DNA of 58,649 nucleotides from an uncultured Clostridia bacterium (GTDB lineage: Bacteria; Bacillota; Clostridia; UBA1381). The translations under genes and the position numbers were made by a program. Positions 7,775 to 17,577 of the stretch are shown here, piece by piece (within the stretch, counting starts at the first letter, position 1; every line of letters starts with the position of its first letter). Below the pieces are notes generated by a model that was not told where the DNA came from, did not search any database, and was given only the letters and a program-made list of their open reading frames with translations. The stretch covers positions 1-58,649 of the forward strand of contig CAKSGG010000007.1 of NCBI GenBank assembly GCA_934454215.1, read 5' to 3'.

Positions 7775-8893
7775 TCAGCTCCTTTTAAATCCGTTTATTC
7801 TGCGCCGCAAACCGCCGTATATTCGGAACAGTATTTTATGCTTATAGCATATATTAAGCAAAAAGAATTGATTTCTTTTTGAGAGCGCAAGCTTTAGGCA
7901 CATATGATGATTTTCGTATTCCGATATTTTCGCCGCCGCCAGTGCGGTTCTGTATGGCTCGGCGGACAGGAGTGATTTGAAATCCTCTCTGCGCTCCTTG
8001 TACGGTTTCGGGTTTTGAGGGTGGAATATATTGCGTTCAAAATTATCGGATATTGCGCTTGTACAGCGGTATTTCCAAAAATCTTTCATAATAAATTCGG
8101 GTTCGTTAAAGTTCTGTCCGATAAATTTTTTTATAGCCGTGAGATAGATGTCAGTTACGTCCTTTGAGTGTTCGTCATACTTATGGGTCACGGACTGCGG
8201 ATTTATTCTATAGTAATACATTATTTCATCATATGCGGCGGTCTTTGGATTTTTCAGAAAAACCGAGGTGCTGAACAGGCTGTCCTCCGCAGTTTTGAGC
8301 GTTCCGTCAAACCGCAGATTATTGTCTTTCAGAAAGCTGCGTTTATAGGCATTGGAACAAACTGAGCCGGGATTCAGATTAAACTGCGGCGTTATTTTCT
8401 TTACGGCAGCACGGCGGTTGATTGCCGCTATCGCTATATCATAAATCATTGCCATATCCAAATCAATGAGCGATGCCGAGGACATAATCTCCATGCGGTT
8501 TGTGTCGATTAAATCAGTATTGCAAAATGTAAATTTATCAAATATAATCAAGTCGTATTCACCGTTTATTCCGATGAACGACTGTGCAAGGCTTGACGAA
8601 ATCATATCGTCGCCGTCGACAAAGAAAATCCACTCGCCCGAGGCTCTGTCGATAATCATGTTTCTGATGTTTCCGATGCCGATGTTTTCGGTATTTTTTA
8701 TATAAATAATTCTGCTGTCCGCAGCCGCATATTCACGGCATATTTGGGAACAGTATTCCTCCGAATTGTCATCGGCGATTATTATTTCCAAATCGGGTGA
8801 TGAGTTGACAATAACGCTTTCTATACACTGCCGAAGATATTCTTCTTTGATATTATATACGGCTATTCCGATTGTTAAGGCTTTTTTATTCAT
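7775..8893 (-). CDS. Family 2 glycosyltransferase (paralogue of the following gene)
   Basis: A 372-residue GT2 enzyme with TIGIAVYN at the start, the IIADDNSE acidic pair, RNMIIDRASGEW and the FVDGDDMI metal site. The C-terminal domain matches that of the adjacent downstream gene, so the pair arose by duplication and may add related sugars in succession. Its ATG overlaps the end of the CDP-glycerol transferase gene by 8 bases, which implies translational coupling. Donor and acceptor are unknown. Confidence 0.85.
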   Translation of the reverse strand: MNKKALTIGIAVYNIKEEYLRQCIESVIVNSSPDLEIIIADDNSEEYCSQICREYAAADSRIIYIKNTENIGIGNIRNMIIDRASGEWIFFVDGDDMISSSLAQSFIGINGEYDLIIFDKFTFCNTDLIDTNRMEIMSSASLIDLDMAMIYDIAIAAINRRAAVKKITPQFNLNPGSVCSNAYKRSFLKDNNLRFDGTLKTAEDSLFSTSVFLKNPKTAAYDEIMYYYRINPQSVTHKYDEHSKDVTDIYLTAIKKFIGQNFNEPEFIMKDFWKYRCTSAISDNFERNIFHPQNPKPYKERREDFKSLLSAEPYRTALAAAKISEYENHHMCLKLALSKRNQFFLLNICYKHKILFRIYGGLRRRINGFKRS

Positions 8894-10070
8894 GATTAAA
8901 CAACCCTTTTATTGCTTTATAGGTTTTTTCGCAGTGGTCATTTCTGCGTTCGTCAAAAAAATTGTTAATGCGTGCACTGTATCGGGCGTCCAAACCGACG
9001 CCGTTTTTTATTTTTTTGCATATATATTCCGCAGTCTGATTTTCATTGTCAAATACAGGACCGAAACCGTCGGTATGGCAGTTAAAATATCCTCTGCCGT
9101 ATTGCGTGGCAAAAAACCTTTCCTCGTCAAACTGCAAATAAGCAAGCGGCTTTGACATATACGCAAAATCAAAGAATACGCTTGAATAATCGGTAATGAG
9201 CATTGCCGACTCCATTAAAAGCTGCTGAACGTCGTTCCCCTCTTTTTTCAGTATTTTCACACGGGGGCTTGACGATTTGAACAGGTGTGAATACGGTTGT
9301 AGAACGTAATGCAGATACAGCACAAGCGTGTAATCGTGTTCTTCAAGAGCTTTAAGCAGCTTGCTGTCATTTATAAGCCCCGAAAACCGATTGAAATATT
9401 CGGTTTTTACAAATTCATCGTCCGACAGATTTCTTAAAAAATACCGCCAAGTCGGCATAATCAGAATTTGGCGCTTTGTTTCATGCGGTGAAAGTAAACG
9501 GTCGTATCTGCAAAGACCGAGCCTTTGCACAACTCCGTCGGGGTGTCCGTATGTGTTTTTCATGCTTTCGTATTCAGGAATGGAGCTGCAAACAAGCAAA
9601 TCCATGCGTGCGTTCGGATAGTGCAGTTCCTTTAAATCGTTCGATGTAATTCCGTGCCGTATAACTGCACTTTTTCCTCTGACCAAGCCGAAACGGTTCA
9701 GCACCGCAAATCTGTAATCGTCGGGCGAACAGCTCATATAATGTGTGCTTATTCGGATTTTTGCGCAGGCAAAGGACAGCATATGCCGAAACGTATTCGG
9801 CTGTATCGTTTTGCCCAGTGCCGAAACACGCTCAAAATCGGGCCAGCTTTTATCTATAATAAATGCCGAATTAATCTCGGGGTGTTCGGCGTTAAGATAC
9901 CTGAAAAAATGCAGCCCGTTATCACGTGCCTCCGTTTTCCTTTCGGCAATGAGCCACATATCCTTATAGTACGGCAAATGTCTTGCGGCAAGTCCTATAC
10001 AGTATGCGGCACAGTAATAAAATACATACCGTATATATATCAGATAGCTTGGGAGCTTTTTTAATTTCAT
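8886..10070 (-). CDS. CDP-glycerol glycerophosphotransferase family protein
   Basis: A 394-residue protein of the TagB/TagF family. The C-terminal part has the family hallmark LLITDYSSVFFDFAYMSKP followed by a Tyr/Phe-rich YGRGYFN segment, and a conserved His region lies near HYPNARMDLLVCSS. Such enzymes transfer glycerol phosphate (sometimes ribitol phosphate) from CDP-alcohols to teichoic acids or capsule repeats. The short N-terminal hydrophobic helix suggests membrane association. Its place inside a Wzx/Wzy operon suggests the polymer carries a phosphoglycerol side group or backbone unit. No CDP-glycerol synthase (TagD) is in the window. Confidence 0.83.
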   Translation of the reverse strand: MKLKKLPSYLIYIRYVFYYCAAYCIGLAARHLPYYKDMWLIAERKTEARDNGLHFFRYLNAEHPEINSAFIIDKSWPDFERVSALGKTIQPNTFRHMLSFACAKIRISTHYMSCSPDDYRFAVLNRFGLVRGKSAVIRHGITSNDLKELHYPNARMDLLVCSSIPEYESMKNTYGHPDGVVQRLGLCRYDRLLSPHETKRQILIMPTWRYFLRNLSDDEFVKTEYFNRFSGLINDSKLLKALEEHDYTLVLYLHYVLQPYSHLFKSSSPRVKILKKEGNDVQQLLMESAMLITDYSSVFFDFAYMSKPLAYLQFDEERFFATQYGRGYFNCHTDGFGPVFDNENQTAEYICKKIKNGVGLDARYSARINNFFDERRNDHCEKTYKAIKGLFNHE

Positions 10071-10077
10071 ATCGGTG

Positions 10078-11397
10078 TTACAGCCTCCAGTATCTGTAGC
10101 CTGCGTTTTCGGCTTCCTTTTTGTTAAGCATACTCTTTACGTCTGCCAAAACCTTGTTTTTATTATCGGTATCTTTGAAAAGAGCGTTTATATCGTTTAA
10201 GGTCATTTTCTTAAATTCATTATGCGCTACGGCAATAATAACACAGTCGGCATCCGATATATCGTCAATATTTTTCAGCTCAACGCCGTATTCCTTCTTC
10301 ACCTCATCGGCGTCCGCCCACGGGTCGGCGATTATCGGGGTTATATTATAATCGGCAAGACGTTTTATTATGTCCGCAACCTTGCTGTTGCGTATGTCGG
10401 GGCAGTTTTCCTTAAACGTTATTCCGAGAATAACCACTTTGGATTTTGACGGCGCTTGTCCCGCAAGAATCATTTCCTTTACCGCTGCGTCCGTTACGAA
10501 TTTTCCCATTCCGTCATTTACCTGTCTGCCCGAAAGAATTATCTGAGAATGATACCCGAGCTGTTCCGCCTGATAAGTAAAATAGTACGGGTCGACGCCT
10601 ATGCAGTGTCCGCCGACAAGTCCGGGATAAAAGCCCAGAGCGTTCCATTTTGTGTTCATGCCTGCGATAACCTCGGCGGTATCTATATTCATTTTGTCAA
10701 ATACCATTGCAAGCTCGTTCATAAATGCGATGTTTATATCACGCTGTGAATTTTCGGCAACCTTTACCGCCTCCGCCGCCATAATGGACGACACGGGAAA
10801 TGTTCCGGCCTCTATAATCATATCGTATATGTTTTTTATTTCTTCAAGCGATTCACCGTCCATGCCCGAAACAACCTTTGTTATATTTTCAAGCCTATGA
10901 ACTTTATCGCCGGGGTTTATTCTTTCGGGAGAATAGCCGACCTTAAAATCAGCTCCGCATTTAAGTCCCGACATTTTTTCAAGAATAGGTATGCAGATAT
11001 TTTCCGTAACGCCGGGATAAACCGTTGATTCAAAAACAACGATTGAGCCTTTTGTCAGATTGCGCCCCACCGTTTCGCTTGCGCTTTCAACAGGGAACAA
11101 ATCGGGCGTATGGTCCTGATTTACAGGTGTGGGAACGGCAACTATATGGAATTTTGCGTCTTTAAGCCTTTGAGGGTCTGAAGTAAATTCTACGGCTGCG
11201 GCTTTAATTGCGTCGTTTCCGATTTCTTCTGTTGGGTCAATGCCGCTTTTGTAAAGTTTGATTTTTTCTTCGTTCAAATCAAATCCTATAACCTTTGCGC
11301 GCCGTGCAAAAGCAACAGCCAGCGGCATACCCACATAGCCTAAGCCGACTACTGAAATGCGTTCTTTACCGTTTTTTATATCGTCATACAGTGACAT
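10078..11397 (-). CDS. Nucleotide-sugar dehydrogenase (UDP-HexNAc 6-dehydrogenase type)
   Basis: A protein of about 439 residues of the UDP-glucose/GDP-mannose dehydrogenase family. It has the Rossmann motif VVGLGYVGMPLA, the central dimerisation helix, the SPERINPGDKVHRL stretch seen in WbpO/TviB-type enzymes, and the catalytic Cys in GGHCIGVDPYYF. It oxidises a UDP-sugar at C6 to a uronic acid with two NAD+, so the polymer probably contains a (N-acetyl)hexosaminuronic acid. An ATG three codons upstream abuts the GGAG directly. The ATG at 11397 sits 9 bases from AAAGGAG and is the likelier start. Confidence 0.88.
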   Translation of the reverse strand: MSLYDDIKNGKERISVVGLGYVGMPLAVAFARRAKVIGFDLNEEKIKLYKSGIDPTEEIGNDAIKAAAVEFTSDPQRLKDAKFHIVAVPTPVNQDHTPDLFPVESASETVGRNLTKGSIVVFESTVYPGVTENICIPILEKMSGLKCGADFKVGYSPERINPGDKVHRLENITKVVSGMDGESLEEIKNIYDMIIEAGTFPVSSIMAAEAVKVAENSQRDINIAFMNELAMVFDKMNIDTAEVIAGMNTKWNALGFYPGLVGGHCIGVDPYYFTYQAEQLGYHSQIILSGRQVNDGMGKFVTDAAVKEMILAGQAPSKSKVVILGITFKENCPDIRNSKVADIIKRLADYNITPIIADPWADADEVKKEYGVELKNIDDISDADCVIIAVAHNEFKKMTLNDINALFKDTDNKNKVLADVKSMLNKKEAENAGYRYWRL

Positions 11398-11402
11398 TTT
11401 TA

Positions 11403-12563
11403 TCATCTCCTTTTAATTAAACCGTCAAACTCCGCAAGTGCGGCGCTGTTATCGGTTAAGCTTGTTTTGTTTTTGTGCGGAATAAATCCGCAGATATATT
11501 TATATAAAGTCTTTTCAATACTTTCGTCCGTATTTTTGCATACAATTCCGCTGTTCGTCTGTGCGACCGTTTCGTCGGCGGAGGTTGTATCGGTTGTAAA
11601 TATCGGCGCTCCGAACATGCGTGCCTCGTCAAAAACCATAGGCGCCGCCTCGTTGTAGGACGGAACAAGCACCGTATCGGCAGACTTGAAATACGGGTAC
11701 GGATTTTTCAGATTGCCGAGAAGAATTATATCGTTTTCAAGCCCGTATTCCTTTATAAGACGTTCCGCCTTGGCTCTGTCGGGACCGTCTCCCGCTATGC
11801 GCCAGATGAATTTCAAGCCGTTTTCTTTCAGACGGCAGAATATCGGCAGCATACGCAGAATACCTTTTTCACTGTGAAGCCTTGCGGCGGTAAAAAGGTT
11901 TATTCTGTCGGGTAAATATTCCGCAGCGTATTCGTTTGCAAGATGCGGTATTCGTTTAAAATCACAGCAGTTGTGAACCGTTACTGTTTTATCCGCAATA
12001 TCGGGAACGGCTTGTTTCAGAACATCGGCCGCCGAATTTGAAACGGCGGCTATTTTATCGAATTTTGCAAGCGTTTTACGGTTGTATTCGCAGTTTCCGC
12101 CGTAATTTTTAAAATCACAGTGAATAAAGCATATCTTTTTTTGCGCCTTTACCGAGTTTAATACAAATTCGGCACAGCCACCGTAAAAGGTTTTTTCATC
12201 TCCGTTTTGCATAAACGAAACGGCGCAGTCATAGCTTTTGTCAAGCCTTTGCAGCCGTGATAAAATACCGAAGGTAAAGCGTGTTTTGAATATTTTGGTC
12301 AGTACTGCCCAAAACGAGCGGTTTATAAATTCCGCAAAACCGCACTGCTTTGCCTCCGCATGAGTGATACCGAGTGCCTTTGTGAAAAAATTTCCCTCGA
12401 TAATATTTATATTTTCGGGAATATCCGCCAAAAGCTCACCCGTTTTGCAGAAAAGCATTAAATCAATTTCATATTCGCTGCCGGACAGCTCAGAGAGCAG
12501 ATTTGCAAGCGATTTTTGTATTCCGCCTATATTCATGTTGTTGTTTACGATTAATATTTTCAT
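11403..12563 (-). CDS. Family 4 (GT-B) glycosyltransferase
   Basis: A protein of about 386 residues with the two-lobed GT-B pattern. It opens KILIVNNNMNIGGIQKSL, the glycine-rich acceptor loop common in GT4 enzymes. The C-terminal lobe has the donor-binding AGDGPDRAKAERL and a later PSYNEAAPMVFDEA segment, matching the GT4 E-x7-E motif. It should be a retaining transferase using a nucleotide sugar. The start at 12563 gives a 4-base ATGA overlap with the preceding gene; an in-frame ATG three codons earlier is less likely. Sugar unknown. Confidence 0.85.
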   Translation of the reverse strand: MKILIVNNNMNIGGIQKSLANLLSELSGSEYEIDLMLFCKTGELLADIPENINIIEGNFFTKALGITHAEAKQCGFAEFINRSFWAVLTKIFKTRFTFGILSRLQRLDKSYDCAVSFMQNGDEKTFYGGCAEFVLNSVKAQKKICFIHCDFKNYGGNCEYNRKTLAKFDKIAAVSNSAADVLKQAVPDIADKTVTVHNCCDFKRIPHLANEYAAEYLPDRINLFTAARLHSEKGILRMLPIFCRLKENGLKFIWRIAGDGPDRAKAERLIKEYGLENDIILLGNLKNPYPYFKSADTVLVPSYNEAAPMVFDEARMFGAPIFTTDTTSADETVAQTNSGIVCKNTDESIEKTLYKYICGFIPHKNKTSLTDNSAALAEFDGLIKRR

Positions 12564-13630
12564 GACAAACACGCTTTTCTTATTTTTTCTTCAAATACCC
12601 TGTTTTCTTCTATATATTTATTCAGGCATAAATCGCACTCCCGTACGAATTTTTCCCCGTCTGCGTTCATGTACCAATCAAAAATTTTATCGGCAGCGTT
12701 CATATCGTTTTCATCAATTCCGACTCCCATTCCGTTACGGACTATGAAATCCCCCAAACGTGTTTTGGGGTTTACAAACATCGGCTTTTTCATTATAAGA
12801 GAATCATAATATTTGTTTGCGATTGCGGTGTCATTTAAAAAATTGTACGGATAATTATAGCACATCATATCAAACATATCTATTATATTATACTTGTCCT
12901 TTTCTCTGTAGCCGCCGTGAACGAACGTGTTGTCGAATTGTGAGGCATATTCGGCAAGCTTTTCGCAGTCGTCGCCGCAGCCGTAGGTGTGAAATTCAAA
13001 TCTGCTGTCGTTTGCGAATATATCTATAAGCTGTTTATGATAATCGTACGCTCTGAGTGCGCCGACATAGCCGGCAATTATTTTTTCGCCCTGCGCCTTT
13101 TTTTCAAATTTGTCTTTTCGGTGTGACAGATACTTATTTTGAAGATTATGAGCCTGAATATAATTCTTTTTGTCCGTTAAAAGCTCCGCAAACCACGGCG
13201 AGGAAATAACTGTTTCGTCCGAGGCTTTCACCAATGCGTTTATAAGCGCCCTGTACGGCTTAATATATTCGTAAGACCTGTCTCTGTAATCGAAAATATA
13301 TTTTTTTCTGTATTTTCCGAGCAGAACGTCGGCAAGAATTACCGCAGTCTGCGTTGTCAGAATAATCAGCTTATCATACTTTTTCTTTTTTATCAGATTT
13401 TTAACAAAACGTCTGTAGCCGAGCGACGGCAGAATTTTAAGTAATGCCGGCGAAAACCTTTTTGCCGTACTGCCCTCGTACATATATACGTTGCCGCCGC
13501 TGTATTTTATTTCCTCCTCGCGCCGCCAGCCGATTAAATCATACTCAATTCCCGATTCTTTAAGAATACGCATATAATTTCTTGAATACGGCGCAAGCTC
13601 GAACGGCCCGTAAAGTATAATGCCCGTCAT
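12560..13630 (-). CDS. Glycosyltransferase, probably GT4/GT-B type
   Basis: A 356-residue soluble protein. The start (MTGIILYGPFELAPYSRNYM) and the GYVGALRAYDYHKQL segment before a second nucleotide-binding lobe resemble GT-B capsule glycosyltransferases; the HGGYREKDKY and late Lys/Pro segments fit donor binding. The canonical GT4 E-x7-E is not obvious, so the family call is less firm than for the neighbour. Its start overlaps the stop of the co-polymerase gene by four bases (ATGA), and its stop overlaps the next gene in the same way. Confidence 0.68.
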   Translation of the reverse strand: MTGIILYGPFELAPYSRNYMRILKESGIEYDLIGWRREEEIKYSGGNVYMYEGSTAKRFSPALLKILPSLGYRRFVKNLIKKKKYDKLIILTTQTAVILADVLLGKYRKKYIFDYRDRSYEYIKPYRALINALVKASDETVISSPWFAELLTDKKNYIQAHNLQNKYLSHRKDKFEKKAQGEKIIAGYVGALRAYDYHKQLIDIFANDSRFEFHTYGCGDDCEKLAEYASQFDNTFVHGGYREKDKYNIIDMFDMMCYNYPYNFLNDTAIANKYYDSLIMKKPMFVNPKTRLGDFIVRNGMGVGIDENDMNAADKIFDWYMNADGEKFVRECDLCLNKYIEENRVFEEKIRKACLS

Positions 13631-15006
13631 ATTGCGTCCTCCGAATTATCCTTGCTGTATGCGGCATACCGCTTAATAATTTCAATTGCAACGGCAAGCA
13701 CGCAAAGCAGAGCAAAGCCTATAACCATTGCAACCATATAATAGAATGAGCCGTATACGTTTTCGTAATATCTGACGCCCGTAAGACATTCTATATGCTT
13801 TGTCGGAACGTATGCGTTATAATCGTCAATCAGCTTGAATGCGGTGCTGTACATATCCTCCAGCTCTTTCAGCAAATCCGAAATTTCGCTTTTAACGGCT
13901 TTTTCGTATTCGTCATAGTTTACCGACGAATCGGCGGGGGAGGAAAAGGTATTAATAACGCTTGTGCAGTGCTCTGCGTCTATAACGTTATCGTTTGCCG
14001 CAACGCTGTCGGTTACGTAGTTCTTTATAAGAGAATCATATGTTGTCTGAGCCTGAACCTTATTTTCGCGGTATTCGTCATGAACGTCCTGAATTATCAT
14101 TACATTATCGTCATTTTCATTTTTATTGAAATTGTACGAATTGGGAACGTCTACATTTGCGCCGACATATGCGTTCATTCTGTCCTCGGCGGCAGCGGCT
14201 TTTTCCGACATATTTTTGCTGTTCAGCATATTCTGTTCTTTTCTTTCGGTGTATTTGTCTATAAGCAGTTCCTTGTTTTTTGAAAGTCTTGCCGTGTAAA
14301 TCTGCGAGAAGATAAGCGGCATTTTGTATTCGGAAAGATAGTCGAATTGAGCTATCATGTTTTTGAACGTAAGTCCCGTAGTGGGGGAGCGGTAGTCGTT
14401 ATTTTCTACATAGCTCTGCAAAACGTCTATCGCACTGTCGATATTACTTTGAAGTATTTCCGCCTGTTCAAGATAGTCATATTCGCCGTTATCTAAATTG
14501 TGGTCTATGTCGCTTACCGTAGCAAGATACAGATATTTTTCGTTATAATATTTGAAATAGCTGTCGATTAGCTTATCGAGCGTGTCGCGCGTCTGATAAT
14601 ACGATGAATTTCCCTTGTATCTTATACGGAATGTATTGGGGTGATATTCGTATTCCTCACCGAGCTTTTCCTTTGCCTCCTGAATGTTTTGCTCGTTTGC
14701 GGGAACAATCGGAATGATTTTGGTGTTCGCGCGTATTCTGTCCTCGGTTATGTTAAATGTAAGGTTTTTGTCTGCGTTTGCGATTACCTTGGGCGATACG
14801 ATTTCGCTTGAATCAAAAACCGAACCGTCAAGCGCATATCCGTTTGAAACGCAGGCGTCCTTGTAGCGTATAACAATCTCCGCCGAGTATGTCTGAATCC
14901 TGTAAACGTACAGATTTGCTAAAACGAGAGAACATACCGTACCCAAAATAATCATAATTTTATGCTTGAATATATAAGTAAACAAGTCCCATATTGTAAG
15001 TCTCAT
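13627..15006 (-). CDS. Wzz-like polysaccharide co-polymerase (chain-length protein), copy 1
   Basis: A 459-residue membrane protein with one helix near the N terminus (about 15-35) and one near the C terminus (about 425-447), flanking a ~390-residue external domain rich in charged, helical sequence. This is the topology of Wzz/YveK-type co-polymerases, which set chain length together with the Wzy polymerase. The external domain is larger than in the common ~230-residue Firmicutes YveK proteins. No tyrosine-kinase partner is encoded nearby. It is paralogous in layout to the next upstream gene, though the sequences differ a good deal. A GGAGG site precedes the ATG. Confidence 0.72.
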   Translation of the reverse strand: MRLTIWDLFTYIFKHKIMIILGTVCSLVLANLYVYRIQTYSAEIVIRYKDACVSNGYALDGSVFDSSEIVSPKVIANADKNLTFNITEDRIRANTKIIPIVPANEQNIQEAKEKLGEEYEYHPNTFRIRYKGNSSYYQTRDTLDKLIDSYFKYYNEKYLYLATVSDIDHNLDNGEYDYLEQAEILQSNIDSAIDVLQSYVENNDYRSPTTGLTFKNMIAQFDYLSEYKMPLIFSQIYTARLSKNKELLIDKYTERKEQNMLNSKNMSEKAAAAEDRMNAYVGANVDVPNSYNFNKNENDDNVMIIQDVHDEYRENKVQAQTTYDSLIKNYVTDSVAANDNVIDAEHCTSVINTFSSPADSSVNYDEYEKAVKSEISDLLKELEDMYSTAFKLIDDYNAYVPTKHIECLTGVRYYENVYGSFYYMVAMVIGFALLCVLAVAIEIIKRYAAYSKDNSEDAI

Positions 15007-15007
15007 T

Positions 15008-16363
15008 TTAGTCCTCCTTTTTGCGTGTGTTCGTAACCTTGAATGCTCTTTTTACCTTTTTTGTCTTTTCCGTTATCGTATTATGGAAAAATTCCATATA
15101 TAGAATCATAAGCAAAGCAAGCACAAAACCGAGTGCGGCGAATTTTATCATCATCGTTAAATTAACCGCACTGCTTTTTTCGTCAACCTTGTACGAGAGA
15201 TAATCCTCCGTTTTGTATGTGAGGTACTCGTTGTCAAGCTTGACGATTTTTTCGGAAAGACTGCGCAAATTTTCAAGAATTTCCGATAAATATTTGTCGG
15301 TTTCCGAAAGTGCGTCTTTATCGGCGTTCTGCGCATTTGACATTTTTGTGAATATATTGTTGTAGTCATCAAGCTTTTTCGATATTCTTAAAGCGTCCAT
15401 ACCGTCATTATATGAATTTTTTGCAAGGTCATCAATGCCCGTTTTTGTTCTGCTCATATAATAGCTGTTTGTTGAATCTACTGACGGAACAAACGCAACG
15501 GCGGTAATTTGAGGGTCGTACTTGTTAAGAGCTGTCTTTGATATTTCCGACGCCCTGTTTTTCTTGTTGAAGTCGATTTTATTCTTGTCAATCAGATACG
15601 AAAGCTTGTTTATATATGACGGTCTGTTTTTTGAAATATTGTTCTGAACTATATATGCGTTGAATTTTTCAAGCTTTACGTCTCTGAAATTTGTCAGTTC
15701 ATCGCAGAGCGAGCTGAAATTGAGATTATCATCGGTTTTGAATCCTCTGTTTTCCTCACGATGCGTCTTTATCAGTTCGAGCATTTGGTCGGATTTATCG
15801 TATAAAATCGTGTGTATTTCAGAATAATCATAGTCCGAAAAATCGCCGATTTGCGAATCAAAGCTTAAAATCGAATTGTTTTCGGCGTGATGTTCATAAA
15901 AATATTTTTTATACGTTTCGGCAAGTGCGGTCAGAAATTCATATGTTTCGTTTTTGCCGAATTTATTTTTTTGTGAATAGTAAACGTGAAACGTTGTCGG
16001 AACATATGAGCCGTGCATTCCGTCACGTATATCCGATATTACCTCGTCCATTGCCTTTTGTGAAAATTTCGTGGTAATGAACAGCCTTTTTCTTATCTCA
16101 TCGTTTGATTTTGATTCTATGCCAAGCCCTGCCTTTGCGGCGTTTAATATTTCATCGTTTGTCATTTCGGATATGACAAAACGGCTTCCGTCGGGGTTAA
16201 GCCCCTCCTCCGCACCGGGATAGTTCAGCTCCGTCACCATTGATTTAAGATTAGATAATATCAAGGCGTGATACAGCTCTCCCGATATGGAAAAGGCGAT
16301 AACAACAAGCAGTAAAAACGCAATATATTTCTTTCTGAAAAGCCGTAAAATTTTCTTATTCAT
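15008..16363 (-). CDS. Wzz-like polysaccharide co-polymerase, copy 2
   Basis: A 451-residue protein with the same layout as copy 1: basic N terminus, a membrane helix at about 12-32, a long external region with coiled-coil-like stretches (for example SEILENLRSLSEKIVKLDN), a second helix at about 405-425, and a short basic cytoplasmic tail. It overlaps the polymerase gene by 8 bases, so its synthesis is coupled to Wzy. Two adjacent co-polymerases without a kinase suggest a heteromeric assembly or two chain-length modes, which is inference. Confidence 0.7.
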   Translation of the reverse strand: MNKKILRLFRKKYIAFLLLVVIAFSISGELYHALILSNLKSMVTELNYPGAEEGLNPDGSRFVISEMTNDEILNAAKAGLGIESKSNDEIRKRLFITTKFSQKAMDEVISDIRDGMHGSYVPTTFHVYYSQKNKFGKNETYEFLTALAETYKKYFYEHHAENNSILSFDSQIGDFSDYDYSEIHTILYDKSDQMLELIKTHREENRGFKTDDNLNFSSLCDELTNFRDVKLEKFNAYIVQNNISKNRPSYINKLSYLIDKNKIDFNKKNRASEISKTALNKYDPQITAVAFVPSVDSTNSYYMSRTKTGIDDLAKNSYNDGMDALRISKKLDDYNNIFTKMSNAQNADKDALSETDKYLSEILENLRSLSEKIVKLDNEYLTYKTEDYLSYKVDEKSSAVNLTMMIKFAALGFVLALLMILYMEFFHNTITEKTKKVKRAFKVTNTRKKED

Positions 16364-17558
16364 AAGCTTTATCTCCTTCCTTTAAAGCTTTAAGCTCATC
16401 TTCGGGCAGACAGCCCTCAAATGTCATTGCACACATCATCATTATATTTAAATTCGGCTTGAACACATAAAATGTCAGCGAAATTGCAAACCCCATCATT
16501 GCTGTAAAAGCGCAGGCATAAAGCGGCTGCCTTTTTACATTCCTTATAACGCATACCGCAGACGATATTATAAACAGCAGCAGTCCAAGCATACCCTCGT
16601 CATTTAAAACCTGTATGAACGCATTATGCGCAACTCCGTTGGCAAAGCCTGCACTGTGCATAATTCCGTAGGTTGAGAATATCCCCGAGCCTCGTATGAG
16701 CCGTACAGGCTCCTGAAACGAATAATTAATTAAAAATTTCCATATATCTGTTCTTCCGCTGCCGCCGTCCTCCTCAACGGCACTGATTGTATATCTGGCG
16801 GCAACGTCCTCGGGCAGCATCGGCATTATAACCGTCAAAAAGATAAAAACAAAAGCAACCGAGGAAAGCAGCAGAATAAGCTTTGTTTTCGGATTTTTTA
16901 TGCCTATTGCGGCATATGCCGCAAGCCCGAGAATTACGCCCAAAAGTCCGCCTCGGGAACCTGTTTTTAATATGGAGTAAAAGCAAAGTCCCACAAGTAT
17001 AATATACAGCGGCGCAAGCTTTCTTTTTTCCAAAAACCGCTTTACGCTTATAAGCGCCGGCATTATCAGATATGCGCAGAATTGGTTTTGGTCCTCCTCA
17101 AAGCCTAAAATCCGCACAACCGCCCTGCTCTCGCTTTTGCTTACTACCTCCGTTGAGGTGATGCAGGCGTAAACGCAGATTATACCCACGATAAGCCATG
17201 CGGTTTCGATAAGCTCTTTTTCTCTGTTATTGTATATTCTCATAGAAATCAGGAGAAACATAAGCGTTCCGAGCGCCATATCCTTTGTGGTGACAACCGC
17301 CTTGCTATCGCTGTAAACAAACAGCATACTTATTGTGTATATAATATATATCAGATAACAGAAATGAACATAATTAAGCGAAATATAGCTTTTGCCCATT
17401 AATGTGCGGACGGAAAGAACCGCAATAATCGGTAATGTTATCAGCTTTAAAAGCGACCCGAACGGCGTTGTGACCACCGTGAACGGAAGGCACATAAAAT
17501 ACAGACACGCCATAATGCAGTCAAGGCTTATCGGTTCTTTATTTAGCTGTTGCGTCAT
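16356..17558 (-). CDS. O-antigen ligase/polymerase family membrane protein (Wzy-like)
   Basis: A 400-residue protein with about ten membrane helices and a large external loop (about residues 255-320). That loop holds GSGRTDIWKFLINYS, an Arg-rich RLIRGSGIFS and GVAHNAFIQVLNDEG, the conserved HN motif of the Wzy_C/WaaL domain. Such proteins join lipid-linked repeat units outside the membrane. The setting beside two co-polymerases, a flippase and a priming transferase makes it the polymerase of this Wzx/Wzy-type pathway. A GGAGG site lies just upstream of the ATG. Confidence 0.83.
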   Translation of the reverse strand: MTQQLNKEPISLDCIMACLYFMCLPFTVVTTPFGSLLKLITLPIIAVLSVRTLMGKSYISLNYVHFCYLIYIIYTISMLFVYSDSKAVVTTKDMALGTLMFLLISMRIYNNREKELIETAWLIVGIICVYACITSTEVVSKSESRAVVRILGFEEDQNQFCAYLIMPALISVKRFLEKRKLAPLYIILVGLCFYSILKTGSRGGLLGVILGLAAYAAIGIKNPKTKLILLLSSVAFVFIFLTVIMPMLPEDVAARYTISAVEEDGGSGRTDIWKFLINYSFQEPVRLIRGSGIFSTYGIMHSAGFANGVAHNAFIQVLNDEGMLGLLLFIISSAVCVIRNVKRQPLYACAFTAMMGFAISLTFYVFKPNLNIMMMCAMTFEGCLPEDELKALKEGDKAYE

Positions 17559-17577
17559 GGCATGACCTCCGTTAAAA

